In this document: piece after piece, positions 26,064 through 34,139 of the stretch
Position numbering within the stretch: position 1 is the first letter of the stretch
Layout of the letters: each line of letters opens with the position of its first letter
Assembly (NCBI GenBank): GCA_964472905.1
Contig: CAYYMI010000002.1
Coordinates: forward strand, 12,927-76,926
DNA from: Hellea sp964472905
Lineage (GTDB): Bacteria; Pseudomonadota; Alphaproteobacteria; Caulobacterales; Maricaulaceae
Direction of reading: 5' to 3'
Length of the DNA stretch: 64,000 nt
The notes under the pieces: model-generated
Told to the model about the DNA's origin: nothing
What the model saw: the letters and a program-made list of their open reading frames with translations, nothing else
Databases searched by the model: none
Position numbers and translations under genes: made by a program

Positions 26064-26624
26064 CTAACCGACCTTAATCACGTTTTCAGAAATATATTGA
26101 TATTGCGGAATTTCCATATTCTTGGGCGCTGGGCCTTTGCGGATACGGCCTGATGTATCGTAATGTGAGCCGTGACATGGACAATACCATCCATCAAAGT
26201 CACCCGCCTCACCAACAGGAATACAGCCAAAATGCGTACAGACCCCAATCATCACTAAGAATTCTGGACGAAGTTTACCGTTCACATCTGGAATTAAGCG
26301 CTCATCATCAGTTTGAGGGTCGGGACAATTGGCAATATCAGTGCCTTCAGCAACCGAAATTTCCTTTGCCGTGCGGTGACGGACAAAAACAGGCTTTCCG
26401 CGCCATAAAACTTTGAGCTGCTGACCTTCGGCAAGCTGGGATAAATCTATCTCAACAGAGCCCGCCGCGAGCGTATCAGCGGCTGGAGCCATTTGAGTGA
26501 CTAAAGGCCATGCCAGCGACGCCGCGCCAGCGGCCGCAACGGCCCCCGTCGCGATATAAATAAAGTCGCGCTTATCCTCGTCAATGGTCTCACCATGTGC
26601 ATCATTATGCAAAGCGTCGGACAT
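26064..26624 (-). CDS. petA: Rieske iron-sulfur subunit of the bc1 complex
   Basis: The 186-residue protein starts with a hydrophilic stretch, KRDFIYIATGAVAAAGAA and a single hydrophobic helix, the Tat-type anchor of bacterial Rieske proteins. The [2Fe-2S] ligands are in CTHFGCIPVG and CPCHGSHYD. It accepts an electron from ubiquinol at the Qo site and moves to cytochrome c1. It is the first gene of the petABC operon, and the divergent trmL start is about 130 bases away. Confidence 0.96.
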   Translation of the reverse strand: MSDALHNDAHGETIDEDKRDFIYIATGAVAAAGAASLAWPLVTQMAPAADTLAAGSVEIDLSQLAEGQQLKVLWRGKPVFVRHRTAKEISVAEGTDIANCPDPQTDDERLIPDVNGKLRPEFLVMIGVCTHFGCIPVGEAGDFDGWYCPCHGSHYDTSGRIRKGPAPKNMEIPQYQYISENVIKVG

Positions 26625-26679
26625 AGCCCAGCCTCTCGTTAGAATAAGTCTTATCTTTCTGACCGCGTTCTATATATAT

Positions 26680-26696
26680 GTGGTAAAAATTTCCAC
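26680..26696. promoter_or_regulatory. palindrome in the petA/trmL divergent promoter region
   Basis: GTGGTAAAAATTTCCAC is a near-perfect inverted repeat (GTGGNAAA on each strand) centred in the gap between petA and trmL, next to the alternating TATATATATG at 26671-26680 that could serve as a -10 region for petABC. It has the size and position of a dimeric repressor or activator operator. The regulator is not known; the sequence does not match the Fnr/FixK consensus TTGAT-N4-ATCAA. Confidence 0.35.
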
Positions 26697-26752
26697 CGTT
26701 TATTCGCGGCAGAACGCCGCAATGCGTCTATATGAACAATGAGAAGACGAAG

Positions 26753-27202
26753 ATGAAAATCATTCTTTTTCAGCCCGACATGGCGGGAAATCTTGGCGCT
26801 ATTATGCGCTCTTGTGCCTGTTTTGGGATGCCTCTGGAAATTATCGAGCCTTGCGGATTTCCGCTCACGGACAAATCCTTACGCAAAGCTGCCATGGATT
26901 ACGGCGCGCCGGAAAGCTTGACGCGCCACAAAAGTTGGGACGCTTACACTCAAAGGCTCGAATCAGGACGTCTCGTTCTTTTCACGACACAAGGCACGAC
27001 GCCTTTAAATCAGTTTAAGTTCGAGGATAATGACCATTTGCTTTTCGGCCGTGAAAGCGCGGGCGCCCCGCCGTTAGTTCATGCAGCGGCGGATGCCCGC
27101 ATCATTATCCCGATTGCCAAAGACGCCAGAAGTTTTAATTTGGCCACATCCGTCGCTATTGCCGCCTATGAAGCCTTGCGGCAAACAAACGGATTGCCCT
27201 AA
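26753..27202 (+). CDS. trmL: tRNA (cytidine/uridine-34-2'-O)-methyltransferase
   Basis: TrmL methylates the ribose of the wobble base in certain leucine tRNAs using SAM. The protein of about 149 residues is a minimal SPOUT methyltransferase: an N-terminal FQPDMAGNLGAIMRSCACFG and the knot motifs FGRESAGAPP, RIIIPIAKDARSFNLATSVA and AAYEALRQ. The ATG at 26753 matches the usual N-terminus; one at 26732 would add seven residues. It lies nine bases before hemF and is probably cotranscribed. Confidence 0.9.
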   Translation: MKIILFQPDMAGNLGAIMRSCACFGMPLEIIEPCGFPLTDKSLRKAAMDYGAPESLTRHKSWDAYTQRLESGRLVLFTTQGTTPLNQFKFEDNDHLLFGRESAGAPPLVHAAADARIIIPIAKDARSFNLATSVAIAAYEALRQTNGLP

Positions 27203-27211
27203 ACCCCTCCT

Positions 27212-28090
27212 ATGTTTGAAACCAAAAAAGAAAAAGCAGCCCGCTGGTTCAAAGCCCTACGCGATGAGGTTTGCGAAGAATTTGAGGCCTTAGAGCGTGA
27301 AGCCCCTGATAGCCTCTTCGCGGGAGAGCCAGGCACTTTCGAGTTTGAAGACTGGCAGCGCAAAGTCGAGAATGCCTCTTCTTCTGATTTAGGCGGAGGC
27401 ACTGGCGGCATGCTCCGCGGACGACTCTTTGAAAAATGCGGTGTGCATATTTCAGTTGTCAAAGGTGAGTTTGAAGGCGAGATGCGCGAGAAAACACCCG
27501 GCGCCAAAGATGACCCGCGCTTTTGGGCGGCGGGCGTGTCTTTAATCGCCCATCACCACAATCCACATATTCCCTCGGTTCATATGAATACGCGTTATAT
27601 TGTGACGACCCAAGACTGGTTTGGCGGCGGGGCAGACCTGACCCCGACCCAAGCCAAAGACCGCACGCAAGACTCTCCTGATGCCTTGGCCTTTCATGCT
27701 GGCATGAAAGCGGCCTGTGACGCACATGAGGTCGCAGATTACCCTAAATTTAAAAAGTGGTGCGATGAGTATTTCCACCTCCATCACCGCGATGAACCGC
27801 GCGGCATAGGTGGTATATTTTATGACAGGTTTAATAGTGGGAATTGGGAAGCCGACTTTGCCTTTACCCAAGATGTCGGGCGGCATTTTTTAAAAACATA
27901 TGCCGCTATTGTCCGCCGCCGCATGCATGAGCCTTGGACAGAGGCCGACAGAGACGAACAGCTCATTATGCGTGGCCGCTATGTTGAGTTTAATCTGCTC
28001 TGGGATCGCGGCACGACATTTGGCCTCAAAACAGGCGGCAATATTAAGACGATTTTAAGCTCAATGCCCCCCGTTGTGAAATGGCCCTAA
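27212..28090 (+). CDS. hemF: oxygen-dependent coproporphyrinogen-III oxidase
   Basis: HemF oxidatively decarboxylates coproporphyrinogen III to protoporphyrinogen IX in heme synthesis, using O2. The 292-residue protein is full length and has the family signatures SLIAHHHNPHIPSVHMNTRY, WFGGGADLTPT, FHLHHRDEPRGIGGIFYDR and RGRYVEFNLLWDRGT. The presence of an O2-requiring form fits an aerobe. It directly follows trmL. Confidence 0.96.
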   Translation: MFETKKEKAARWFKALRDEVCEEFEALEREAPDSLFAGEPGTFEFEDWQRKVENASSSDLGGGTGGMLRGRLFEKCGVHISVVKGEFEGEMREKTPGAKDDPRFWAAGVSLIAHHHNPHIPSVHMNTRYIVTTQDWFGGGADLTPTQAKDRTQDSPDALAFHAGMKAACDAHEVADYPKFKKWCDEYFHLHHRDEPRGIGGIFYDRFNSGNWEADFAFTQDVGRHFLKTYAAIVRRRMHEPWTEADRDEQLIMRGRYVEFNLLWDRGTTFGLKTGGNIKTILSSMPPVVKWP

Positions 28091-28155
28091 TAGAACGCCT
28101 GAAATTGTGATGAGCGTAAGCTAGGTTAATCCTTAAATATATGGTATGAGCAAAT

Positions 28156-28728
28156 ATGACTTACTTTCTAAGAGTTATAGGCGCGACAGCTTTGACCCTA
28201 TGCATGTCAGTGTCCGCGTCAGCGCAAATTGTCGTTGGCGGCACCGGAGCAGCCCATAGCTGCTATCAAGCGGCAAAATTTGGCAATCAAGGGAACCTAA
28301 AAACCATCCGAGAATGCAAAGAGGCCTTATCCGAGTTTCACTTAAGCCAAAAAGATACCGCGGCCACCCATGTCAATATTGGGGTTCTGTATATGCGCAG
28401 GGGCGAAAACAAAAATGCGCAACATCATTATCAAAAAGCGATTGAGCTTCGTCCCAAAATGGCAGAAATTTATATCAATTACGGCGCAAGCCTTATTCAT
28501 ATCGGCGATTATAATGGCGCCGTTACGGCAATAAATAAGGCGATTGATCTGGAAACGGTCAAAATGCCCGAAGCCCTCTATAACCGCGCCATCGCCTATG
28601 ATCGTCTGGAAAATTACAAAGGTGCTTATAAAGACCTCAAGCAAGCCCTGGTTCTGAAGCCAGAATGGCCAGCCGCTTTAAAGGTACTAGAGAATTACAC
28701 TGTCACACGGGCCCCAAAATCTAACTAA
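28156..28728 (+). CDS. secreted tetratricopeptide-repeat protein
   Basis: The 190-residue product has a signal peptide (cleavage after SVSASA) and about three TPR units: HVNIGVLYMRRGENKNAQHH, AEIYINYGASLIHIGDYNGA and ALYNRAIAYDRLENYKGAYK, each 34 residues apart. Such a periplasmic TPR protein probably scaffolds an envelope complex, but no partner is evident. The short gaps to hemF and to the fabA promoter leave it as a possible single-gene unit. Confidence 0.8.
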   Translation: MTYFLRVIGATALTLCMSVSASAQIVVGGTGAAHSCYQAAKFGNQGNLKTIRECKEALSEFHLSQKDTAATHVNIGVLYMRRGENKNAQHHYQKAIELRPKMAEIYINYGASLIHIGDYNGAVTAINKAIDLETVKMPEALYNRAIAYDRLENYKGAYKDLKQALVLKPEWPAALKVLENYTVTRAPKSN

Positions 28729-28740
28729 TTTTGCTTAACT

Positions 28741-28769
28741 TTGCCTGACATACAGCTTGAGTTTATAGT
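28741..28769 (+). promoter_or_regulatory. sigma-70-type promoter for the fabA-fabB-fabI operon
   Basis: TTGCCT (28741-28746) and TATAGT (28764-28769) are separated by exactly 17 bases and match the -35 and -10 consensus at four and four of six positions. Transcription would start near 28776, about 40 bases upstream of the fabA ATG. No Irr or FadR operator was recognised. Confidence 0.5.
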
Positions 28770-28814
28770 CTCATCCTTTATCAAGAGCGTTTAATCAGAC
28801 GCAGGCTCTATCGC

Positions 28815-29344
28815 ATGATAAAAATACAATCCTCATACGATTATGATGATCTTATCATCAGCGGCGAAAAGAGCTTATTTGGCCCGGGTAATGCTAAATT
28901 ACCTTTACCGCCTATGTTGATGCTCGACAGAATTACGAACATTGCCGATACAGGCGGTAATTATGATAAGGGCCATGTCATTGCCGAACTCGACATAAAA
29001 CCTGAGCTTTGGTTTTTTGACTGCCATTTCAAAGGCGACCCCGTCATGCCGGGCTGTCTGGGCTTAGACGCGATGTGGCAATTAGTTGGGTTTTGGCTCG
29101 GCTGGTCAGGGTCGCCGGGCGCGGGCGGGCGCTGGGCGTTGGCGAAGTCAAATTTAAAGGCCAAGTGATGCAAGATATTAAAAATGTGCGTTACGAGATA
29201 GATCTTAAGCGCGTTATTCGCCGCAGCCTTGTCCTCGGTATTGCTGATGGCCGTATGTATGCTGATGACGAACTTATCTATCAGGCCAAAGACCTTAAAG
29301 TTGGTTTATTTGTCCCCGAAGACTCAAAAGAAGGAGCCGTATAA
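28815..29344 (+). CDS. fabA: 3-hydroxydecanoyl-ACP dehydratase/isomerase, with apparent -1 frameshift
   Basis: FabA dehydrates 3-hydroxyacyl-ACP and isomerises trans-2 to cis-3-decenoyl-ACP, the branch point for unsaturated fatty acids. Residues to about base 29123 match FabA in one frame, including the catalytic His and Asp region FFDCHFKGDPVMPGCLGLDAM-like. The match resumes in the +2 frame (RALGVGEVKFKGQV to DLKVGLFVPED), ending at the TAA at 29342-29344. One extra G near 29124-29125 would give an uninterrupted protein of about 176 residues. As read, the first frame ends at 29168. The stop overlaps fabB (TAATG). Confidence 0.88.
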
Positions 29345-30579
29345 TGCGCCGTGTTGTTATCACCGGAATTGGGATTATTTCTTGTATTGGGAATAACCAA
29401 GACGAGGTCGCAGCAAGCCTGAAGGCAGGCAAGTGCGGTATCACAAAAGATGAGAAGATGGCGGAGCTTGGCTTTCGATCACAAATTTCAGGACGTCCTG
29501 CTGACACGAAAGACCGGGCTAAAGAGGCTATCGGCAAGCGGAGCTTACGCTTTATGGCAGACGCGTCGCAATGGTCAGCGCTCGCCATGCATGACGCTAT
29601 TGCCGATGCAGGCTTGTCTGAAGAGCAAGTTTCCAATGATCGTACAGGTATAATCGCAGGTTCTGGAGGGCCTAGCGCGATAGAAATCGTCCGCGCCGCA
29701 GATATTACCCGCAAAAACAATTCACCCAAACGCATCGGGCCTTTCGCGGTTCCCAAAGCCATGTCTTCGACTGTCTCTGCGACCTTAGCGACGCATTTTA
29801 AAATCAAAGGCGTGAATTATTCCATCACCTCGGCCTGCACAACATCGCTCCACTGTATCGGCACAGCCTGTGAGCAAATCCAATGGGGCAAACAAGATGT
29901 TATGTTTGCGGGCGGCGGCGAAGAAGTCGAATGGGCCATGTCCTCATTATTCGATGCTATGGGCGCGATGAGCAGTAAATATAATGATAGCCCACAAACG
30001 GCCTCTCGCGCTTTTGACGCGACGCGCGACGGTTTTGTTATTGCGGGCGGAGCCGGCATGGTTGTGCTTGAAGACTATGAACACGCTAAGGCGCGCGGCG
30101 CGAAAATATATGCCGAGGTTACAGGCTATGCCGCTACATCTGATGGCTATGATATGGTTGCGCCCTCCGGCGAAGGCGCTGAGCGCGCGATGCGCATGGC
30201 GCTCGCCGATGCTAAAACACGCGGCATAGACGGCGTGGATTATATCAATCCTCATGCCACATCGACGCCTGTTGGTGACGTTGCCGAAACAAATGCCATT
30301 CACCGCGTCTTTGGCGAAAACGGGCCCTATATATCAGCCACGAAATGTCTCACAGGTCACAGCCTCGGCGCAGCGGGCGTCCAAGAAGCTATCTATAGTT
30401 TGATCATGATGGACCGCGGCTTTGTCGCCCCGTCTATTAATATCACCGAGCTGGATCCCGAACTTCCCAAAGTTAATATCGCGCAGAGCATGGTCGAGAC
30501 TGAGCTGACATCTATTATGTCCAATAGCTTTGGCTTTGGCGGTACAAATGGCAGCGTGATCTTTTCTAAAACATCCTAA
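29344..30579 (+). CDS. fabB: 3-oxoacyl-ACP synthase I
   Basis: FabB elongates acyl-ACP and, with FabA, is needed for unsaturated fatty acids. The 411-residue condensing enzyme has the catalytic Cys in TSACTTSLHC, the His pair in NPHATSTPVGD and TGHSLGAAG, and the C-terminal SNSFGFGGTNGS. Its ATG shares one base with the fabA stop. The Cys-His-His triad separates it from the FabH type at 2953. Confidence 0.94.
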   Translation: MRRVVITGIGIISCIGNNQDEVAASLKAGKCGITKDEKMAELGFRSQISGRPADTKDRAKEAIGKRSLRFMADASQWSALAMHDAIADAGLSEEQVSNDRTGIIAGSGGPSAIEIVRAADITRKNNSPKRIGPFAVPKAMSSTVSATLATHFKIKGVNYSITSACTTSLHCIGTACEQIQWGKQDVMFAGGGEEVEWAMSSLFDAMGAMSSKYNDSPQTASRAFDATRDGFVIAGGAGMVVLEDYEHAKARGAKIYAEVTGYAATSDGYDMVAPSGEGAERAMRMALADAKTRGIDGVDYINPHATSTPVGDVAETNAIHRVFGENGPYISATKCLTGHSLGAAGVQEAIYSLIMMDRGFVAPSINITELDPELPKVNIAQSMVETELTSIMSNSFGFGGTNGSVIFSKTS

Positions 30580-30593
30580 CAGGACACACGACT

Positions 30594-31439
30594 ATGGCAG
30601 AGCAAAATTTTCCGACAGGCACCTTGATGGCCGGTAAACGTGGTCTCATTATGGGCGTTGCTAATAAAAACTCTATTGCTTGGGCCATTGCGCGCCAACT
30701 TGCCGCCCAAGGCGCGGAATTAGCCTTTACCCATCAAGGTGATAAATTACTGCGGCGCGTCAAACCCCTTGCCGAGAGTGTTCAGCCGAAGGGGGCTAAT
30801 TCCGAACCTATCTTATGTGATTGCGACGTCACCAATGATCAGCAAATGGAAGCAACGTTCCACCGCTTAAAGGAAGAATGGGGCACGATTGACTTTCTCG
30901 TTCATGCCATTGCCTTTGCAGGCAAAGACCAATTAGATGGCTCGTTCATCGAAAATACAACTCGGGACGGCTTTAAATCCGCGCTCGATATTTCCGCCTA
31001 TAGTTTCGTCGATGCAGGCCGCCGCGCGAGCGAAATCATGAATGATGGCGGGGCCATGGTGACCCTGACCTATCTAGGCTCTGAACGCGTTATCCCCAAT
31101 TACAATGTTATGGGCGTGGCCAAAGCCGCTCTTGAGGCCAGCACGCGCTATATGGCGGCTGATCTGGGCCCGCGCCAAATCCGCGTGAATGCGATCTCGG
31201 CAGGCCCTATTAAAACCCTCGCCGCCGCCGGAATTGGCTCTGGACGGCATATGTTCCGTTTCAACAAAGCCGCAAGCGCGATGCAGGATAATACCGACCC
31301 TATGGGCGTGGCGGGCGCGGCGCTGTACCTACTCTCTGACCTGGGCTTGTCCTGTACGGGTGAAACACATCATGTCGATGGTGGCTTCCATGCTATTGGC
31401 ATGCCACAAGAAGGCCCACTTAAAGATAGTCTTGCATAA
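30594..31439 (+). CDS. fabI: enoyl-ACP reductase (NADH)
   Basis: FabI performs the last reduction of each fatty acid elongation cycle. The 281-residue SDR-type enzyme has LIMGVANKNSIAWAIA at the cofactor site and the FabI-specific active site in which Tyr and Lys are six residues apart (YNVMGVAK), preceded by LTYLGSERV. The C-terminal GETHHVDGGFHAIGM is typical. The fabA-fabB-fabI order is the alphaproteobacterial arrangement known from rhizobia. Confidence 0.95.
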   Translation: MAEQNFPTGTLMAGKRGLIMGVANKNSIAWAIARQLAAQGAELAFTHQGDKLLRRVKPLAESVQPKGANSEPILCDCDVTNDQQMEATFHRLKEEWGTIDFLVHAIAFAGKDQLDGSFIENTTRDGFKSALDISAYSFVDAGRRASEIMNDGGAMVTLTYLGSERVIPNYNVMGVAKAALEASTRYMAADLGPRQIRVNAISAGPIKTLAAAGIGSGRHMFRFNKAASAMQDNTDPMGVAGAALYLLSDLGLSCTGETHHVDGGFHAIGMPQEGPLKDSLA

Positions 31440-31465
31440 TAATCTTGCAGCTATAATCCAAACTC

Positions 31466-32416
31466 ATGGAACCTGCTGCAATTGACATAACTGGTCTGAC
31501 CAAGACCTATGCCAAAACCAAAAAGGCAGCGGTAAAAACGGCGCTTAAAGGCGTAGACTTAATCGTTCCCCGCGGTTCTATCTTTGGATTGCTCGGTCCT
31601 AACGGGGCGGGTAAATCGACGCTCATCAATATATTGGCAGGGCTGGTCAATAAATCAGCGGGCAGCGCCAAAATATGCGGCTTTGATATCGACACGCAGA
31701 CGCGGCAGGCCCGCTCTTCCATAGGCATTGTCCCCCAAGAAATCACGATGGACGTGTTTTTCACGCCTTTTCAGGCCCTAGAATTACAGGCAGGCTATTA
31801 CGGGGTGCCAAAATCAGAACGCCGTAGCGAAGAAATATTAGCCGCGCTTGGATTATCCGATAAACGCGATGCCTATGTCCGGCAGCTCTCGGGCGGTATG
31901 AAACGACGGCTTCTTATTGCGAAGGCGCTTGTCCATAATCCACCTGTCTTGATCTTGGATGAGCCGACGGCTGGGGTCGACATAGAATTACGGCGGCAAC
32001 TTTGGGACTATGTCCAGCAGCTCCATAAACAAGGCACAACGGTTATTCTGACCACACATTACCTCGAAGAAGCCGAAGCTCTTTGCGATCAAATCGCGAT
32101 TATTCATCACGGGCAAATCGTAGCCAATGAAAGTAAAAAAAGCCTGCTGTCTCGCCTCGATAAACGCACCCTTATCATTACGCCAACACAGCCCCTAGCA
32201 GAATTACCGCGTCAACTTTCAAAATTAGAGGCCCATGTAACCTCTGATGGCCAGTTAGCCATCAATTATAGAAGCGGAACCGACTCCATCTCAGGACTGC
32301 TCAATCAAGTCAAAGCCGCAGGCCTCTCAATCGGCGACCTACGAACAGAAGAACCAGACCTAGAGGATGTGTTCCTATCACTAACCTATGCCAGTGATGC
32401 GCCTAAAGCACGCTAA
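31466..32416 (+). CDS. ABC transporter ATP-binding protein (ABC-2/NodI-like), no permease adjacent
   Basis: This 316-residue ATPase has Walker A LLGPNGAGKST, the Q-loop PQEITMD, signature LSGGMKRR, Walker B LILDEPTAGVD and the switch His in LTTHY. The C-terminal extension of about 80 residues is of the kind found in drug/polysaccharide ABC-2 exporters. The usual partner membrane gene should follow, but the next plus-strand gene is a MATE transporter 1.7 kb away, and both genes between are on the other strand. The permease must be encoded elsewhere or is lost. It lies 26 bases after fabI. Confidence 0.88.
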   Translation: MEPAAIDITGLTKTYAKTKKAAVKTALKGVDLIVPRGSIFGLLGPNGAGKSTLINILAGLVNKSAGSAKICGFDIDTQTRQARSSIGIVPQEITMDVFFTPFQALELQAGYYGVPKSERRSEEILAALGLSDKRDAYVRQLSGGMKRRLLIAKALVHNPPVLILDEPTAGVDIELRRQLWDYVQQLHKQGTTVILTTHYLEEAEALCDQIAIIHHGQIVANESKKSLLSRLDKRTLIITPTQPLAELPRQLSKLEAHVTSDGQLAINYRSGTDSISGLLNQVKAAGLSIGDLRTEEPDLEDVFLSLTYASDAPKAR

Positions 32417-32464
32417 GCCGCACAGTCCAATGTCCTCTTTTGCCTCAATTCACTTTTATTATGG

Positions 32465-32737
32465 TTACGGGTGATGCGCGAAATGCGCTGTGTTTCTGAG
32501 TTTTTGCGCAAGCTTATTAACTCTGAAATAGCTGTCCTCTTTATCAAGCAGACTCGCATTTTCAACGATTGCAGCTTCATCGCGTAATTCATTGAGAAGA
32601 TTAGAAATCCCGGCAATATACCGATCCGAATAAGTATCATTATTCATCGTTTGTAGTTTGTTTTCGACCTTATCCGCAAAGCAAAGCCATCTTTCAATAT
32701 CTGTTTCCATGCGGTTACGCTTTCTACAAAGGCCCAT
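32465..32737 (-). CDS. small hypothetical protein
   Basis: The 90-residue open frame encodes a charged, largely helical protein (IERWLCFADKVENKLQTMNN, ISNLLNELRDEAAIVENASL). I recognise no family and the ribosome-binding site is poor (a GGGA about ten bases before the ATG at 32737); an internal ATG at 32710 is equally possible. It is kept because the composition looks protein-like and no other frame explains the stretch. The 188 bases upstream to 32925 hold nothing I can identify. Confidence 0.4.
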   Translation of the reverse strand: MGLCRKRNRMETDIERWLCFADKVENKLQTMNNDTYSDRYIAGISNLLNELRDEAAIVENASLLDKEDSYFRVNKLAQKLRNTAHFAHHP

Positions 32738-32925
32738 CTAAAGTCCCTGATCCCACATCAGAAAATTTAGCTGGTTAGCGCCTATCGCGGAGTAGCATGA
32801 CGAGATTAAATAAAACCCGATGAAATAGGCCTATTATTTCGTAAAGCTCGGTTCATGATAAACATATGTTTAAAACCTATGCTTTGTAAGAACTTAACGC
32901 GGCGACTAGCAATACTTGCCTAACA

Positions 32926-33954
32926 TCAAAATTTGGTAGCACCAACAGTGCATGCCAAGCTTATGGTTCCATCTGGATAAAAAATCACAGGTGGATTATA
33001 ATTCTCTAATGGAAAGGGTTTGAAGACACCATCTTTCGTGGAGCCTCCGCGCTTCGAGGGGTCTAAATTTACGAATGTTATAAAAATACTTCCGTCCGAA
33101 AGTGTAAAAATTTGTGACACTCCACTTGGTAAAACGCGATGTAAATATCGGTCTACACCCTTTTGCGTTTCGATCAGCTTTGATATTGATCCGCCGCCAA
33201 CCATATGATGTGGGCCATCAATGAGCCAATATGTATCTTTGTCGCTGGACGCCATAACATATCGGTTGTTCGTCGCGCTAATGTCCAAGGTTTTATAAGG
33301 CGTTATATTTTGTTTATAAGATAGTCCAACACCCTGAATGCTGTAATATCCACCTGATAGAGCTCCAAACTGCAGAGGAACTTCAAATCTATAATGAGGT
33401 CTTACATATTCTACTCCTGACAATCTTAAGGTTTCAGCTTTTGTCTCAGCTTCATACTCAAAGTCAGGTCTACGTGCAGTTAGAGGCGGTGCACAATATT
33501 CCATATCCTTATTTATTTCGCGGGGTGTAAGGCCTTCATAGCCCTCAAGTTCTCTAGAGTAACGAAACATCGGCGGAATTTTATCTCCGCTAAAATCTGA
33601 TAAAACCAACTGCGCCCTCGCTTTAATATCTGTAAAAGGGTGGTTTTCAGACAAGCCCCGTAACCTTAAACGTATTTCAGGATGATTTCGATAGACGTCA
33701 TTTTTCAAAATAACATTGAAGACATCAAAAAGTTCAGTCCTGAACATCCTTATGTAAAAATTCTTGTCCGTAACCAAATATGGTTCTAGCTCAGTAGGGT
33801 TGTCATTCAGGATTTTGAGAATTCTCGTGAAGTTATCTGTTTTTGGCAAGTCTGTTTGGCTCATACCACTCGCGTTAGGGTTATCGGTTTTAGCGGGCGT
33901 ACAGCTTATTATAAGCGGGATACAGACGATGAATGTTAGTACAAAATATCTCAT
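32926..33954 (-). CDS. AT-rich predicted lipoprotein of unknown function
   Basis: The 342-residue product begins MRYFVLTFIVCIPLIISC, a lipoprotein signal with the Cys at residue 18, then a Pro/Asn/Thr/Asp-rich linker. The body is predicted mainly beta-structured with repeated Tyr/Gly segments (GGYYSIQGVGLSYKQN). No domain is recognised. The gene is much more AT-rich than most of the window, like the lipoprotein in the nad operon. A final GATKF follows a lone Cys near the C-terminus. Confidence 0.65.
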   Translation of the reverse strand: MRYFVLTFIVCIPLIISCTPAKTDNPNASGMSQTDLPKTDNFTRILKILNDNPTELEPYLVTDKNFYIRMFRTELFDVFNVILKNDVYRNHPEIRLRLRGLSENHPFTDIKARAQLVLSDFSGDKIPPMFRYSRELEGYEGLTPREINKDMEYCAPPLTARRPDFEYEAETKAETLRLSGVEYVRPHYRFEVPLQFGALSGGYYSIQGVGLSYKQNITPYKTLDISATNNRYVMASSDKDTYWLIDGPHHMVGGGSISKLIETQKGVDRYLHRVLPSGVSQIFTLSDGSIFITFVNLDPSKRGGSTKDGVFKPFPLENYNPPVIFYPDGTISLACTVGATKF

Positions 33955-34139
33955 TCAACAGGCTCAAGTGATTGTCGTTTTGTTTTTATAATCATAAAAT
34001 ATATCTAAATATGAGTCTAATCTAATGCAGCTTTTGCACATTAATGTTCAGTCTCCACAAGTTTTGTGAGACTATCAGATGTGCCGGCGATGACTCATTT
34101 CGCTTTCCCCTTTTTGCATTTGCGCCTAACAGCCCTCTC

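Noticed and set aside
32413..32640. A 75-residue minus-strand open frame
   Set aside because: It overlaps the 90-residue frame at 32465-32737 in another frame, has an unlikely composition and no ribosome-binding site.
32738..32925. A tRNA or small RNA gene in the gap
   Set aside because: No cloverleaf, CCA end or conserved RNA motif was found, only AT-rich sequence.
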